Notes: a model not told the origin generated them from the letters alone. A DNA stretch of 64,000 bases from Metasolibacillus sp. (GCF_025291715.1 NZ_JAMBIZ010000002.1:184548-248547); one strand, 5' to 3'; counted from the stretch's first letter, positions 36,927 to 47,617 are shown. A program made the numbers and translations.

Positions 36927-37100
36927 CAATTACGCCTTGGCATAATTGCGTCTGGATTTTTTCGAGCAAGCTCTTAACTGACCTGCATCATGCAGGTCTT
37001 CTCTTCAAAATCCGTGACATCCGCTGGGGCCTTTCTCTTGGTTCAGTTAATATTTGGACATTCATTAAACCATGAGAAAAAGCGCCTATGCGCCATGTTC
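36927..37100 (-). repeat. Structured interspersed repeat, copy 3
   Basis: Third copy of the element at 631-866 and 930-1080, same orientation, in the gap between comN and secDF. It retains the terminal dyad CAATTACGCC/GGCATAATTG (36927-36948, one G-T pair), GACCTGC/GCAGGTC (36980-36998) and outer sequence up to about 37100, but lacks the AGTTnACC hairpin: sequence passes from GAGCTTGCTCG directly to CAGTTAA. The 66-codon frame across it has no support as a gene. Confidence 0.7.
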
Positions 37101-37254
37101 TCCGTTCACTTATGTAGCGGCTACATGATGCAGCCTTAAAAAGCCATTCTAAAAAACGAATGCACACAATATGCTTATTATGAAACACGATTGGCTAGCT
37201 GTCAAATATTGAATAACACATTTCTCTTCATCTAGCTTATCTTTTTATTACTGT

Positions 37255-37563
37255 TCACAGACTATTACTTTTTGCGTGAAATAGCACGGCAGCTAGCTCG
37301 CTTTGTAAATCCAATGCTTGATGAGATACGAATCGATGATAATTTAATACTTCCGATGGTGTTAAATCAAAAACTGTTGCTACTATCTCTGCAATAGGTA
37401 AGCTTTCAATTTCTTTTTTACGCCATTTCCGGTCGATGCAATAATTCCAAAGCTCCTCCTCTGTTAGTGATCGATATTGAAGAAAACGAAATTCTTCTAT
37501 CTTGCTTTGAAGCACAACATACACATGGTCAAAAAGCTCGTTATAACGAATCGTCATCATAGC
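37255..37563 (-). CDS. comN: Post-transcriptional regulator ComN-like
   Basis: 102 residues. Small helical protein with the layout of the ComN/YrzD family, including EELFDHVYVVLQSKIEEF and LTEEELWNYCIDRKWRK...IAEIVATVFDLTPSEVLNYHRF. In B. subtilis ComN acts on comE mRNA with DivIVA-dependent localisation, and its gene lies between secDF and spoVB, exactly as here. ATG 37563 is preceded by GAGGTGGG; the frame is open upstream to 37695 without support. Confidence 0.75.
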   Translation of the reverse strand, partial: AMMTIRYNELFDHVYVVLQSKIEEFRFLQYRSLTEEELWNYCIDRKWRKKEIESLPIAEIVATVFDLTPSEVLNYHRFVSHQALDLQSELAAVLFHAKSNSL

Positions 37564-37651
37564 CCACCTCTGTTTGAAAGTTGTAATCACTACTCGTCCT
37601 GCATACAAATAGTGTATATCAAAAAAGATAAATTGAGAAGGGATGGCGCTA

Positions 37652-39145
37652 GTGGCATCATTTATCAAAGGTACAATTTTTTTAATCGTTGTCATTTTTT
37701 TATCGAAATGCTTCGGCTTTCTTTATCGCATGCAATTTATGCGTGTTGCAGGAGAAGAAGCAGTCGGTATTTATATGACCGCTTATCCAACCTTTATTTT
37801 TTTCATTTCTATCGCCCAGCTCGGCTTGCCAATTGCTGTAGCAAAGCTGACAGCAGAGCTTCGAGCAAAAAAGCGCGATGCCGATGTACAAGCCGTTATG
37901 GCAAAGGCTATTTTTATTTCCACAATTGCCATTATCATCTTATTGCCGCCGCTTTATTTTTCATTGCCATGGCTAGCGCGCACATTGCTGCAAAATGAAG
38001 CGATTGCCCTTACATTAAAGGTATCACTGCTAACGGTGCCAATCGTTGTTTATGCAAGCTTAATTAAAGCGTATTTGCAAGGCTTAGCAAAAATTACACC
38101 TACCGCTTGGGCACAATTACTTGAGCAAGTATTACGCATCGCGCTCGTTACGCTGCTTTTGCCCTACTTTGTTCATACAGATGCGAGTCTTACCGCAGCA
38201 GGTGCTATGCTTATTACATTGCTCGGTGAAATTTTCTCCTTGCTATTTTTAGCCTTTCATTATGCTAAGGAGAAATATAGTCAAAAGACAAATAGTTATC
38301 CCGCTGCACCACTGTTTCGCATTGCCCTGCCTTCTGCTGGTAGTAAAATGTTTGGCACCTTTACATGGTTTTTAGAGCCGATTATTTTTTTAAAAGCATT
38401 GACCGTTTCGGGGCTTGCTGCCACCGCCGCCACTACGCTGTATGGTGTTATTTCTGGTGTGCATATTCCATTACTGCTATTTCCATCGTTCATACCAAAT
38501 GCGTTAGCTATCGTCCTGATTCCAGCCGTTAGCGATGCTGTTGCACGCAATAATACCGCGGTACTAACCGAGCGTGTCGCTGTTTCCTTGCGCCTTTCTT
38601 CTATTATCGGCTGCTTCGCCGCCACCTATTTTTTCATTTATGGTGACGAGCTTGCAATGAAGCTTTTTCACTTAGAGGAAAATCGGGGCTTTATGAAAAT
38701 TTTGGCACCTATTTTTTACTTTTATTATGTGCAAAGTCCTTTGCACTCCATTTTACAGGCTGTTGATGAGGCACGTGCCGCAATGATGAATTCTGTCTAT
38801 GGCGGTTTAGCCAAGCTCTTTATTTTATTTGCGCTCGCCTCCCAGCCATTTATCCAAGAAAAGGGAGCAATTATTGCGATTGGCTTTGGTGTATTAATTA
38901 CATCATTTTTACATATCGCTACATTGCGTCAGCATCCTCGCATCGGTGTCGGCTATCAAATTTTTGTTGTACCTTATGGGATATTTATCGTCGTCGCGAC
39001 GTTTCAATCATTTATTTCATTGACAGGGCATTTTTGGATTGATAATGCGATCACATTGCTCATGGTGACATTTTTACTTATCATTATGCGCCAAATTCGC
39101 TGGACAGATTTGCGTTATTTACGAGCTATTTTTTCGCGACTTTAA
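37652..39145 (+). CDS. spoVB: Stage V sporulation protein B (MOP-family flippase)
   Basis: About 497 residues with 14 predicted membrane segments, polysaccharide-biosynthesis/MATE-like (MOP) fold. The N-terminus FIKGTIFLIVVIFLSKCFGFLYRMQFMRVAGEEAVGIY and the conserved charged residues in GIYMTAYPTF match SpoVB; it is thought to flip lipid II for spore cortex. GTG 37652 has AGAAGGG 9 bases upstream and is preferred over ATG 37643, which lies inside that ribosome site. It overlaps the tail of the convergent yrbG-like gene by 27 bases. Confidence 0.88.
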   Translation: MASFIKGTIFLIVVIFLSKCFGFLYRMQFMRVAGEEAVGIYMTAYPTFIFFISIAQLGLPIAVAKLTAELRAKKRDADVQAVMAKAIFISTIAIIILLPPLYFSLPWLARTLLQNEAIALTLKVSLLTVPIVVYASLIKAYLQGLAKITPTAWAQLLEQVLRIALVTLLLPYFVHTDASLTAAGAMLITLLGEIFSLLFLAFHYAKEKYSQKTNSYPAAPLFRIALPSAGSKMFGTFTWFLEPIIFLKALTVSGLAATAATTLYGVISGVHIPLLLFPSFIPNALAIVLIPAVSDAVARNNTAVLTERVAVSLRLSSIIGCFAATYFFIYGDELAMKLFHLEENRGFMKILAPIFYFYYVQSPLHSILQAVDEARAAMMNSVYGGLAKLFILFALASQPFIQEKGAIIAIGFGVLITSFLHIATLRQHPRIGVGYQIFVVPYGIFIVVATFQSFISLTGHFWIDNAITLLMVTFLLIIMRQIRWTDLRYLRAIFSRL

Positions 39146-39766
39146 TTGCACATACAATTGTCCTCCCTCATAAGAGGCATAAAAAACACGCTTTACCGAA
39201 TAAACGCCTTGTGCACGTAGCTCATCCTCCAGCCACTCTTCTGTTTTGCCAATTAAACGTAAGTGCTTTTTATCCAAATAACCATCGACAATAATTGGCA
39301 AAACGAAGGCTGGTCCATCTTTCATATAAATGGATAGCTTTCCTGATTGCTCTAAAAAAGCAAAGGCAATCGATTGCACAGAGCTGATGCCTTGCTCACG
39401 CATTTGCTGAAATAAATCATCTAAATTATAACGCTGCTTCACCATCGCATTTTCTAAAATCACCCCATCGCGTACAACAATCGTTGGATCTCCGTCAATT
39501 ACATCACGCAAGCGCTTATTTTTTAAAATAAAAATGGCATTTATATATTGAATAGCAAACAGTAGTATAATTGGTAAAACAGATTTAAAAAATGGCTTAT
39601 CCACGTCTTCAAGCGCCAGGGCAGCAACTTCCGCAATTAGTACATATACCGCTACATCCAAAATACTTAATTCACCTAATTCACGCTTGCCCATAATGCG
39701 AAAGACAAACAGCACAAGGAAATAAAGAAAAATTGTTCGCGCAATAATTAATAAATACTCTTCCAT
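39119..39766 (-). CDS. yrbG: DUF421 membrane protein (YetF/YrbG-like)
   Basis: 215 residues: three N-terminal membrane segments (FLYFLVLFVFRIMGKRELGELSILDVAVYV contains the family motif RxxGKREL), then a cytosolic DUF421 domain with GDPTIVVRDGVILENAMVKQRYNLDDLFQQMREQGI. Related proteins occur in spore membranes and may help germination; the role here is inferred from family and from sitting beside spoVB, as yrbG does in B. subtilis. ATG 39766 follows GAGGG; the terminator of the next gene overlaps this leader. Confidence 0.8.
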   Translation of the reverse strand: MEEYLLIIARTIFLYFLVLFVFRIMGKRELGELSILDVAVYVLIAEVAALALEDVDKPFFKSVLPIILLFAIQYINAIFILKNKRLRDVIDGDPTIVVRDGVILENAMVKQRYNLDDLFQQMREQGISSVQSIAFAFLEQSGKLSIYMKDGPAFVLPIIVDGYLDKKHLRLIGKTEEWLEDELRAQGVYSVKRVFYASYEGGQLYVQLKSRKNSS

Positions 39767-39770
39767 ACGC

Positions 39771-39813
39771 AAAAACCCTCTTTTTGCTTATTGTGAGCAG
39801 AAAGAGGGTTTTT
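39771..39813 (-). terminator. Terminator of the secreted SH3 gene
   Basis: AAACCCTCTTT and AAAGAGGGTTT arms with a T run on the minus strand; it lies just ahead of the yrbG-like start. Confidence 0.75.
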
Positions 39814-39842
39814 ATACTATTTTCTAACCATTTTGATAAGCT

Positions 39843-40652
39843 TTATTTAATTGAAATTAACTCTGCAATAATATTACCTTTTCCATCTGTTGATTTAATA
39901 AGCCCTACTCCCTTCACAAAATAGTGGCGGTAATTATTTGGATGCTTTAAAATAACAACATTATGGAAAGTGCCTGCTTTTACTGTTATTGTCTTCGATG
40001 TACTTTCTACAAAAATTTTATCTAATTCCCTTTCTTCCCCTATATTTACCGACCAGCCATATGTATATGTTCCCTCTTTCATTGGATACATATAAATATA
40101 CCATGGTACCGTTCCTGTACCAATCCATAGTTCTTTTGCCGTTGAGCCTTTCCGAACAACATCTACAATCGAGATGTCCGCGTAACTATCACCAACATTC
40201 GAATATAAACCAACGTTAGAACTGAATGTTTTATCTGAGGCATATTGAGGTTTGTCCTCGCCAAGAGTATAGTACTTGCTCTTAACATTCCCTAAAATAT
40301 CTGGAATATATACAAGTTCAAGTCCTACTTTAGGATATAATCCACCTGTCACAACAGGCGCTTCTTTTTTATTCGGATTTTTCGCAGATAAAGCCGAAGA
40401 ATATACATAGCCTTTTTGCTTACCAACTTGAATATGTGACCATTCCTTTGTTGTACCTAAAACTGTGACCGCTGTTTTATTTTTTACTGTACTCAATTGC
40501 TTAGCGTCTTTTGCCGGTTTATCACGTAAAATAATATCGCTTTTAGCATTGACATACATCATTTTGCCCGTAGCTTCGATTTTGTCACTTGGATAGACGG
40601 TACCTAATACTACCAATAAAAGTGCTATCATTACAATAATAATTCGCTTCAT
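39843..40652 (-). CDS. Secreted protein with N-terminal SH3 domain, otherwise unknown
   Basis: 269 residues. A signal peptide (MKRIIIVMIALLLVVLGTVYP) leads to a bacterial SH3 domain (about 32-90, MYVNAKSDIILRDKPAKDAKQL...WSHIQVGKQKGYVYSS), then an extracellular domain of about 165 residues that I do not recognise, ending in VKAGTFHNVVILKHPNNYRHYFVKGVGLIKS, reminiscent of small lipoprotein-type DUFs. It probably associates with the cell wall. Single gene with its own terminator between yajC and yrbG-like genes. Confidence 0.7.
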   Translation of the reverse strand: MKRIIIVMIALLLVVLGTVYPSDKIEATGKMMYVNAKSDIILRDKPAKDAKQLSTVKNKTAVTVLGTTKEWSHIQVGKQKGYVYSSALSAKNPNKKEAPVVTGGLYPKVGLELVYIPDILGNVKSKYYTLGEDKPQYASDKTFSSNVGLYSNVGDSYADISIVDVVRKGSTAKELWIGTGTVPWYIYMYPMKEGTYTYGWSVNIGEERELDKIFVESTSKTITVKAGTFHNVVILKHPNNYRHYFVKGVGLIKSTDGKGNIIAELISIK

Positions 40653-40765
40653 ACTTTTCTCTCCTTTATGCTAAGAGGATTTAAAAAATCATACCATTTC
40701 CCTAACAAAATAAGCAATATATAGTGGAGTAGAAAAAACCTTTAACTTTGTGAGGCTCTAGTAAA

Positions 40766-40810
40766 TAAAAAAACTGCTAGAAAAGTAGCATTTCCTACTT
40801 TTCTAACAGC
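40766..40810 (-). terminator. Terminator of the tgt-yajC unit
   Basis: CTGTTAGAAAAGTAG pairs with CTACTTTTCTAGCAG and is followed by seven T residues on the minus strand. Confidence 0.85.
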
Positions 40811-40820
40811 TTCTAGTCAA

Positions 40821-41084
40821 TTAGTCTACTACAACGCGACCAATTGCTTGTCTTTCAAATTTCACACGTACGTTATCTGCAATGATTAAATATACAAATG
40901 CATCTTCAATCGCATCTACTTCACCATGTAAGCCACCAATTGTCACAACGCGATCACCGCGTTTAATGCTGTTTTGCATTTCTGCCGTCGCTTTTTGTCT
41001 TTTTTGTGCTGGACGGATTAAAATAAACCACATCGCAACAAACATGATTAAAATTGGTACTAGTTGCATTAATGTGCCACTCAA
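40821..41084 (-). CDS. yajC: Preprotein translocase subunit YajC
   Basis: About 87 residues: one N-terminal membrane span (LVPILIMFVAMWFILIRPAQKRQK) with the RPxxKxxK motif after it and a beta-rich cytosolic tail (RGDRVVTIGGLHGEVDAIED) of the YajC family, an accessory of SecDF. The start seems to be TTG 41084, with AGGGGG 6 bases upstream; ATG 41069 is the alternative. Downstream of tgt, as usual. Confidence 0.88.
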   Translation of the reverse strand: MSGTLMQLVPILIMFVAMWFILIRPAQKRQKATAEMQNSIKRGDRVVTIGGLHGEVDAIEDAFVYLIIADNVRVKFERQAIGRVVVD

Positions 41085-41195
41085 AGTATTTCCCCCTTTC
41101 AAAATCTCACTTTTTAAGTATAGTATAAACGATACTAAAAAAGCGATTAGAAAACTATTTTTTTCTGAAATTTTCTACTTTCGTCACTTTTTCGC

Positions 41196-42386
<1,191 letters not shown>

Positions 42387-42446
42387 TTAACTATGTGACG
42401 ATGCACACAAAAATTTATTTTATAATGTGTTGCTATAAATAGCAAT

Positions 42447-43484
42447 TTATTTTGCTGGACGAATAAACATCGCATCGCCGAAGCTAAAGAAGCGATATTT
42501 TTCGTCTACAGCCTCTTTATAGGCATGCAAAATCGTTTCCTTACCTGCTAAAGCGCTCACTAGCATCACCAAGGTCGATTTTGGCAAATGGAAGTTCGTA
42601 ATCAAGCCGTCCACCGCCTTAAATTCGTAGCCAGGATAAATGAAAATAGCTGTCCAGCCTTGCTCTGCAACGATTTTTCCATCATGCTTTGAGGCAACTG
42701 TTTCGAGTGTACGTGTCGATGTTGTACCGACAGCAATCACTTTGCCACCATTCGCTTTTGTGCGGTTAATAATAGCAGCCGTTTCTTCAGATACGCTATA
42801 AAATTCGGAATGCATATCATGGTCTTCAATTGATTCAACGCTAACAGGGCGGAATGTACCTAGACCTACATGCAATGTGACGAAAGCAATTTCCACGCCT
42901 TTTGCGCGAATCGCCTCTAGCAATGGCTCTGTAAAATGCAAGCCTGCTGTTGGTGCAGCGGCTGAGCCGCGCTCCTTTGCATACACCGTTTGGTAGCGCT
43001 CCTGATCGTCAAGCTTTTCACGAATATATGGCGGTAAAGGCATTTCCCCTAAGCGCTCTAAAATTTCATAAAAAATACCTTCGTATTGGAATTTAAAAAT
43101 GCGTCCACCATGGTCAAGCTCCCCAATGCACTCCGCACGTAATAAGCCTTCACCAAACGTCACAATCGTACCGATTTTCACACGTTTAGCAGGCTTCACT
43201 AACGTTTCCCATTCATCGTCATTCGTTTGCTTTAATAGCAATAGCTCAATATTTGCACCTGTATCCTCCTTGACACCCATTAAGCGTGCAGGTAATACGC
43301 GCGTATCATTCAAGACAAGGCAATCCCCTGCATGCAATTCATCTACAATATGCGCAAATTGATGATGCTCTAGCTCCGTAGAATGGGGGTTAACGACTAA
43401 TAGACGACTTGCAGTGCGGTCTAATAGCGGTGTTTGGGCAATTAATTGTTCTGGTAAATCAAAATCAAAATCTTCTACTTTCAT
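42447..43484 (-). CDS. queA: S-adenosylmethionine:tRNA ribosyltransferase-isomerase
   Basis: 345 residues. It transfers the ribosyl part of SAM to preQ1 on tRNA to make epoxyqueuosine. [14 protein letters not shown] start, [28 protein letters not shown], and [12 protein letters not shown] are diagnostic. No preQ1 riboswitch is seen in the 16-base gap to ruvB. Confidence 0.95.
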   Translation of the reverse strand: MKVEDFDFDLPEQLIAQTPLLDRTASRLLVVNPHSTELEHHQFAHIVDELHAGDCLVLNDTRVLPARLMGVKEDTGANIELLLLKQTNDDEWETLVKPAKRVKIGTIVTFGEGLLRAECIGELDHGGRIFKFQYEGIFYEILERLGEMPLPPYIREKLDDQERYQTVYAKERGSAAAPTAGLHFTEPLLEAIRAKGVEIAFVTLHVGLGTFRPVSVESIEDHDMHSEFYSVSEETAAIINRTKANGGKVIAVGTTSTRTLETVASKHDGKIVAEQGWTAIFIYPGYEFKAVDGLITNFHLPKSTLVMLVSALAGKETILHAYKEAVDEKYRFFSFGDAMFIRPAK

Positions 43485-43500
43485 AACAAACGTCCTTTAT

Positions 43501-44502
43501 TTAAGATTGTTGTGGCGCTATGCCAAAATGTTCATATGCAAGTGCTGTCGCAATGCGTCCGCGTGGCGTTCGTTGGACAAAGCCAATTTGCAGTAAATAG
43601 GGCTCGTACACATCTTCAATCGTCACGCGCTCCTCGCCGATAGATGCTGCAATCGTATCTAAACCAACAGGACCGCCACGGAAGCGCTCTAGCATTGCAA
43701 GCATCAGCTTATGGTCAATATGGTCTAAGCCGAGCGGATCGACTTGCAGTAATTCAAGTGCCTGCTGTGCAAGCGACAGCGAAATTTGCCCGTTACCAAT
43801 GACCTGTGCATAATCACGTACTCGCTTTAATAAACGATTCGCTATACGAGGTGTTCCTCTTGAGCGACGAGCAATTTCATAGGCGGCAGTTTCGTCCATT
43901 TCCACATCGAAAAGCTGCCCACTGCGCATGACAATTTGAGCTAATGCATCCTCATCGTAAAATTCAAGACGCAATAGGACACCAAAGCGATCGCGTAATG
44001 GGGCTGATAATGCACCTGCACGCGTTGTCGCACCAACTAATGTAAACGGGGGCAAGTCCAAGCGAATGGAGCGTGCTTCTGGTCCTTTGCCGACAACGAT
44101 ATCTAAGCAAAAATCCTCCATCGCAGGATACAGCACTTCCTCAATCGCACGTGGCAGGCGATGAATTTCATCAATAAATAATACATCGCCAGGCTCTAGG
44201 CTGCTCACAATTGCCGCTAAATCACCTGGGCGCTCAATCGCTGGTCCACTTGTCATACGCACTTGTACACCCATCTCATTGGCAATGACTGTAGCTAATG
44301 TCGTTTTCCCAAGCCCTGGTGGTCCGTAAAGTAGCACATGGTCTAAGCATTCCTGTCGCTGCTTCGCCGCTTCTATGAAAATTTTCAAGTTATCCTTCAC
44401 TTGATGCTGCCCAATATATTGTGCAAGTGACTGCGGGCGTAAAGAATACTCGAGCTGTTCCTCCGCCGCATTCGCTTCGCTCGAAATCACTCGATCTGCC
44501 AT
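43501..44502 (-). CDS. ruvB: Holliday-junction helicase RuvB
   Basis: 333 residues. AAA+ motor of branch migration. Walker [11 protein letters not shown], Walker [11 protein letters not shown], sensor 1 LVGATTRAG, sensor 2 [12 protein letters not shown], and a C-terminal winged helix ending [13 protein letters not shown]. 12 bases after ruvA. Confidence 0.96.
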   Translation of the reverse strand: MADRVISSEANAAEEQLEYSLRPQSLAQYIGQHQVKDNLKIFIEAAKQRQECLDHVLLYGPPGLGKTTLATVIANEMGVQVRMTSGPAIERPGDLAAIVSSLEPGDVLFIDEIHRLPRAIEEVLYPAMEDFCLDIVVGKGPEARSIRLDLPPFTLVGATTRAGALSAPLRDRFGVLLRLEFYDEDALAQIVMRSGQLFDVEMDETAAYEIARRSRGTPRIANRLLKRVRDYAQVIGNGQISLSLAQQALELLQVDPLGLDHIDHKLMLAMLERFRGGPVGLDTIAASIGEERVTIEDVYEPYLLQIGFVQRTPRGRIATALAYEHFGIAPQQS

Positions 44503-44514
44503 TGTTAATTCCTC

Positions 44515-45135
44515 CTACTTTAATTTCAATAGTAGCTGTAATGCCTGTTTCATATAAGCATCCGTCGTCGTTAATGTCTCATCCGCTTCAAGCTGAGGCT
44601 GTATCTTTGCTAACTCACGCTCTGCATAACCAAGTGCTGTTAATGCTAATAGTGCCTCTTCTAGCTCATGCTTATACGGATTAGCGCCGAATAATGGCAG
44701 CTCTTCCTCTGCGCTCGGTAGCTCCACATTATCTAACAGCGCTCCAAGCTTTCCTTTTAAATCTAAAATCATTTGGCGTGCCGTTTTTTTACCAACGCCT
44801 GGGAATTTAACTAAAAAGGACTCGTCCTCCATTTCAATCGCTTGAATAACTTGCACAGGGTTGCCTGTCGCTAAAATCGCCAAGGCGCCCTTTGGTCCGA
44901 TTCCTGAAACTTGGATGAGCTTGCGGAATAATTCACGCTGATCTAAGCTTGTAAATCCATATAAAAATTGCGCATCCTCACGCACATGCATATGTAAAAA
45001 AACTTGTTGCTCATTCGCTGTTTTTTGAAAGGCAAATGGATTCGGTGTAAACAATCGCCAGCCAATTCCTTGCTGCTCTATGACGATGTATTCAGGCGTT
45101 ATACGCGTCACCTGTCCTTTTAAATAATCATACAT
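44515..45135 (-). CDS. ruvA: Holliday-junction protein RuvA
   Basis: 206 residues. OB-fold N-terminus (MYDYLKGQVTRITPEYIVIEQQGIGWRL), two helix-hairpin-helix motifs (SGIGPKGALAIL and FPGVGKKTARQMIL) that hold the junction, an acidic linker and a C-terminal domain (LEEALLALTALGYAERE) that contacts RuvB. Confidence 0.95.
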   Translation of the reverse strand: MYDYLKGQVTRITPEYIVIEQQGIGWRLFTPNPFAFQKTANEQQVFLHMHVREDAQFLYGFTSLDQRELFRKLIQVSGIGPKGALAILATGNPVQVIQAIEMEDESFLVKFPGVGKKTARQMILDLKGKLGALLDNVELPSAEEELPLFGANPYKHELEEALLALTALGYAERELAKIQPQLEADETLTTTDAYMKQALQLLLKLK

Positions 45136-45207
45136 CTTTCATCCCTCACAATCATGCATTCATTATAGCATATTTGTTCGGCATTTCTGTACAACGAACT
45201 AGCAAAT

Positions 45208-45243
45208 GTCTGAAAAGCACGCACAATGCTTTTCAGACATCTT
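45208..45243. terminator. Hairpin downstream of the APH-like kinase gene
   Basis: GTCTGAAAAGCA and TGCTTTTCAGAC form a perfect 12-bp stem; T residues follow only weakly on either strand. The ruvA promoter is expected in 45136-45200. Confidence 0.6.
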
Positions 45244-45244
45244 T

Positions 45245-46069
45245 CTAGTATTGCTCGATTTGTGCAATTAATTTTGGCCAATGTCGTAATGCTTTTTTAG
45301 TAAACGGTATTAAGTAATCTAAAAAAGGCTCGCGCTCTTCCTTATCTAACTGCAAAATATATAGCCATTCTCGCAACAACTCATTAGGATAGTAAATATA
45401 AGAGAGCTGCGTCTTACAAATCTCTGTATAAGGATGCTCCTTTAAAAGCAATGCTACATCATAATCGACATTTGGGAGCGCTCGGTGCATCCATAAAATC
45501 ATCTCATCAATTGGAGAGCCAAGCACCGCTAAATCAAAATCAATTAGCAGCATGCCGTGCTCTGTTTTCAAAAAATTATGATGCACTACATCGCCATGTA
45601 ATAAGGTTGCTTCCCCTAATTGCATTGGAACTGGCTGCATATTGCGTAAGCCTTTATATGCCATTTGAATAATTGTTTCATAGTCATTTTTCAAATACTG
45701 TGTTAAGGCCTGTTCGTGCATTAAAAAGCGCTCAAATCGTGCACGCCATTTTCGCGGTAGGTGTTGACGTGGTAACGGCTCCAATTGCCAATTAATGCTT
45801 GTGCTCGTATCATGAAGTGCCTGTAAACAATTAACAGCCGCCAATCGCTCTTCCTTTTCTTGAAAGCGGGCGCTACGTCCCTCATGCCACTTTTGAATCA
45901 CAAGCCCATCGTTGTTGTTCGCTATCGGAATATGATAAGGAAAATGGATATTAGCTAGTTTTTGATGAATATTTTTAACTTTTTTTTCAATTACTATATC
46001 ATCATATTTTTTAACAAAAAATGCGCCTGCTGCCGTTTGCCATTTCCAGCAATTGTGCTTAATGTACAT
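45245..46069 (-). CDS. APH-family phosphotransferase, likely spore-coat associated
   Basis: 274 residues. Protein-kinase-like APH fold: TLLHGDVVHHNFL (catalytic loop HGDxxxxN, about 172-181) and LLIDFDLAVLGSPIDE (metal-binding DFD). It resembles CotS/YutH-type or YrzF-like kinases, and it starts 1 base after the safA stop, so the two are co-expressed. In B. subtilis a kinase-like gene also lies near safA. The substrate is unknown; a coat-linked role is inferred from context. Drug resistance is not indicated. Confidence 0.75.
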   Translation of the reverse strand: MYIKHNCWKWQTAAGAFFVKKYDDIVIEKKVKNIHQKLANIHFPYHIPIANNNDGLVIQKWHEGRSARFQEKEERLAAVNCLQALHDTSTSINWQLEPLPRQHLPRKWRARFERFLMHEQALTQYLKNDYETIIQMAYKGLRNMQPVPMQLGEATLLHGDVVHHNFLKTEHGMLLIDFDLAVLGSPIDEMILWMHRALPNVDYDVALLLKEHPYTEICKTQLSYIYYPNELLREWLYILQLDKEEREPFLDYLIPFTKKALRHWPKLIAQIEQY

Positions 46070-46070
46070 A

Positions 46071-46946
46071 TTAATATTGCCATGGTGGGCATGGCATTGG
46101 CTGACATGGTAATGGCATCATTTGCGGGCATGGAGCATATGGGTAAGGCTGATTCATTTCGTCACTTATGTTTTCTGTACACATTCCATGTTCCATCATA
46201 GGCGAAGCTTGCTGCTCTCCTTCTACAAACTGTGGCATATTTGGATATGGCTGCATTGGCATTTGCATTTGTGGATACATCATCATATCGTATGGCATAG
46301 GCATTGGGCTACAACACATCATCTGCATTGGTGGCATACACATCGGTGGCATTGGCTGACATGGCATCATTTGTGGAAACATCGGCTGTTGCATTGGTGG
46401 TAACATAGGCTGTTGAACTTCTGGTAACGGCATGATTGGCTGCTGTACTTGTGGCGGTTGTTGAATTTCAGGACGTGGTACGATTGGTTGCTCCACTTTT
46501 GGTGGCTTTTGCACTTCTGGTAACGGCATCATCGGTGGCTGCGGTGCTGGCATGATTGGCTGTTGCATTTGTGGTGGTGGCATCATCGGCTGCATTTGCA
46601 TCATATCAATATGCCAAGGCATGTATAAATTGAACTCTGGCCATACAGGCTGCGGTGGCTGCCAGTGTGGCTGTGGCGCGATTGGTTGCTCCACTTTCGG
46701 TGGCTGCGGTGCCGGTGTGTGTGGTGGCACAACATTGTGTGGCTTTTCAATCGGCTTTTCCTTAATGTGTTCTTTTGGTTTCTCCTTCACGTGATGACCG
46801 TCTGGCAAATAAATTTCCATTCCTGGCACGATATAATCTGGATTAGCTAAATGTGCATTTAAACGTTTTAGCTCATCAAAGCCAATGCTGTATTGCTTTG
46901 CAATTTTCCAGAGTGTATCGCCTTTTTGGACAACATGAACTCGCAT
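46071..46946 (-). CDS. safA: SafA-like spore coat assembly protein with LysM and Pro/Met-rich tail
   Basis: About 291 residues. An N-terminal LysM domain (VHVVQKGDTLWKIAKQYSI...IVPGMEIYLP, about 3-50) binds peptidoglycan and targets SafA to the cortex-coat interface in Bacillus. A Lys/Glu linker leads into about 200 residues rich in Pro, Met, Gln and Cys, with repeats such as PKVEQPI, PEVQQP and MMPLPEV. The tail is divergent from B. subtilis SafA. ATG 46946 is chosen, with AGGAGG 6 bases upstream; ATG 46952 is inside that site. Divergent from niaR, as safA and yrxA lie close in Bacillus. Confidence 0.85.
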   Translation of the reverse strand: MRVHVVQKGDTLWKIAKQYSIGFDELKRLNAHLANPDYIVPGMEIYLPDGHHVKEKPKEHIKEKPIEKPHNVVPPHTPAPQPPKVEQPIAPQPHWQPPQPVWPEFNLYMPWHIDMMQMQPMMPPPQMQQPIMPAPQPPMMPLPEVQKPPKVEQPIVPRPEIQQPPQVQQPIMPLPEVQQPMLPPMQQPMFPQMMPCQPMPPMCMPPMQMMCCSPMPMPYDMMMYPQMQMPMQPYPNMPQFVEGEQQASPMMEHGMCTENISDEMNQPYPYAPCPQMMPLPCQPMPCPPWQY

Positions 46947-47086
46947 GGGCATCCTCCTTTTCTCGCTTTATCATATGTGAAAATAAAAAAATGGACACAA
47001 ATCTTTTAGGCGCATCAAGACGCTCTCATGTTACACTATGTTTGGACAAATTATTGATATACATAAAATCATTCGGAGGTGACAGC

Positions 47087-47614
47087 ATGAAAAAAATGTT
47101 AGGCGAAGAACGCCGATACGAGCTATTGTCATTATTAAAAACAGCTGGTAAAGCAATTACAGGCACAGATTTAGCAAAGCATGCCAATGTATCACGCCAA
47201 GTGATTGTCAACGATATGAACTTATTAAAGGCACGCAATGAGCCAATCATTTCTACAAGCCAGGGCTATTTATATATGCCTTTAGAAAAAGCAGCTTATA
47301 TTGAGCGCAAAATCGTTTGTTCACATAGTGCTGAGCAAGCATTGGACGAGATGTATACGATTGTCGATTGCGGTGTGACGATTCAAAATGTGATTGTCGA
47401 TCATGCAATTTATGGAGAAATTACTGCCTCCATTATGGTATCCAATCGCCCCGAAGTAGAGGCTTTTGTGAAGCGTATCGAGGATGCTAATGCCAGTTAT
47501 TTATCCGCGCTCACAGATGGCACACATATGCACATCATTAGCGCATCTTCTGAAGGCTTGCTCGATTTAGCTGAGGAACGATTGAGAAAAAAAGGCTATT
47601 TAGTAGAAAATTAA
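47087..47614 (+). CDS. niaR: NiaR-type NAD biosynthesis repressor (YrxA)
   Basis: 175 residues. HTH_11 winged helix at the N-terminus (ITGTDLAKHANVSRQVIVNDMNLLKAR, about 22-48) and a 3H domain with three histidines in the C-terminal half (VDHAIYGEI...TDGTHMHIISA) that binds nicotinic acid and metal. It represses NAD-synthesis or niacin-uptake genes. No nad genes are nearby in this window. GGAGGTGA precedes ATG 47087. Confidence 0.9.
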   Translation: MKKMLGEERRYELLSLLKTAGKAITGTDLAKHANVSRQVIVNDMNLLKARNEPIISTSQGYLYMPLEKAAYIERKIVCSHSAEQALDEMYTIVDCGVTIQNVIVDHAIYGEITASIMVSNRPEVEAFVKRIEDANASYLSALTDGTHMHIISASSEGLLDLAEERLRKKGYLVEN

Positions 47615-47617
47615 AAT

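Noticed and set aside
36988..37188. 66-codon minus-strand frame in the comN-secDF gap
   Set aside because: It runs through repeat copy 3 and has no ribosome site or conservation between copies.
46122..46403. Trp/His-rich plus-strand frame opposite safA
   Set aside because: It is the mirror of the Pro/Met-rich repeat codons of safA; composition explains it.
46200..46600. Possible CRISPR-like array (regular short repeats)
   Set aside because: The repeats are codon-level repeats in the safA reading frame, of irregular length, with no constant repeat-spacer pattern.
46552..46794. Gly/Cys-rich plus-strand frame resembling a small metal-binding protein
   Set aside because: Antisense to safA repeats; the Gly/Cys pattern is the complement of Pro/His/Gln codons.
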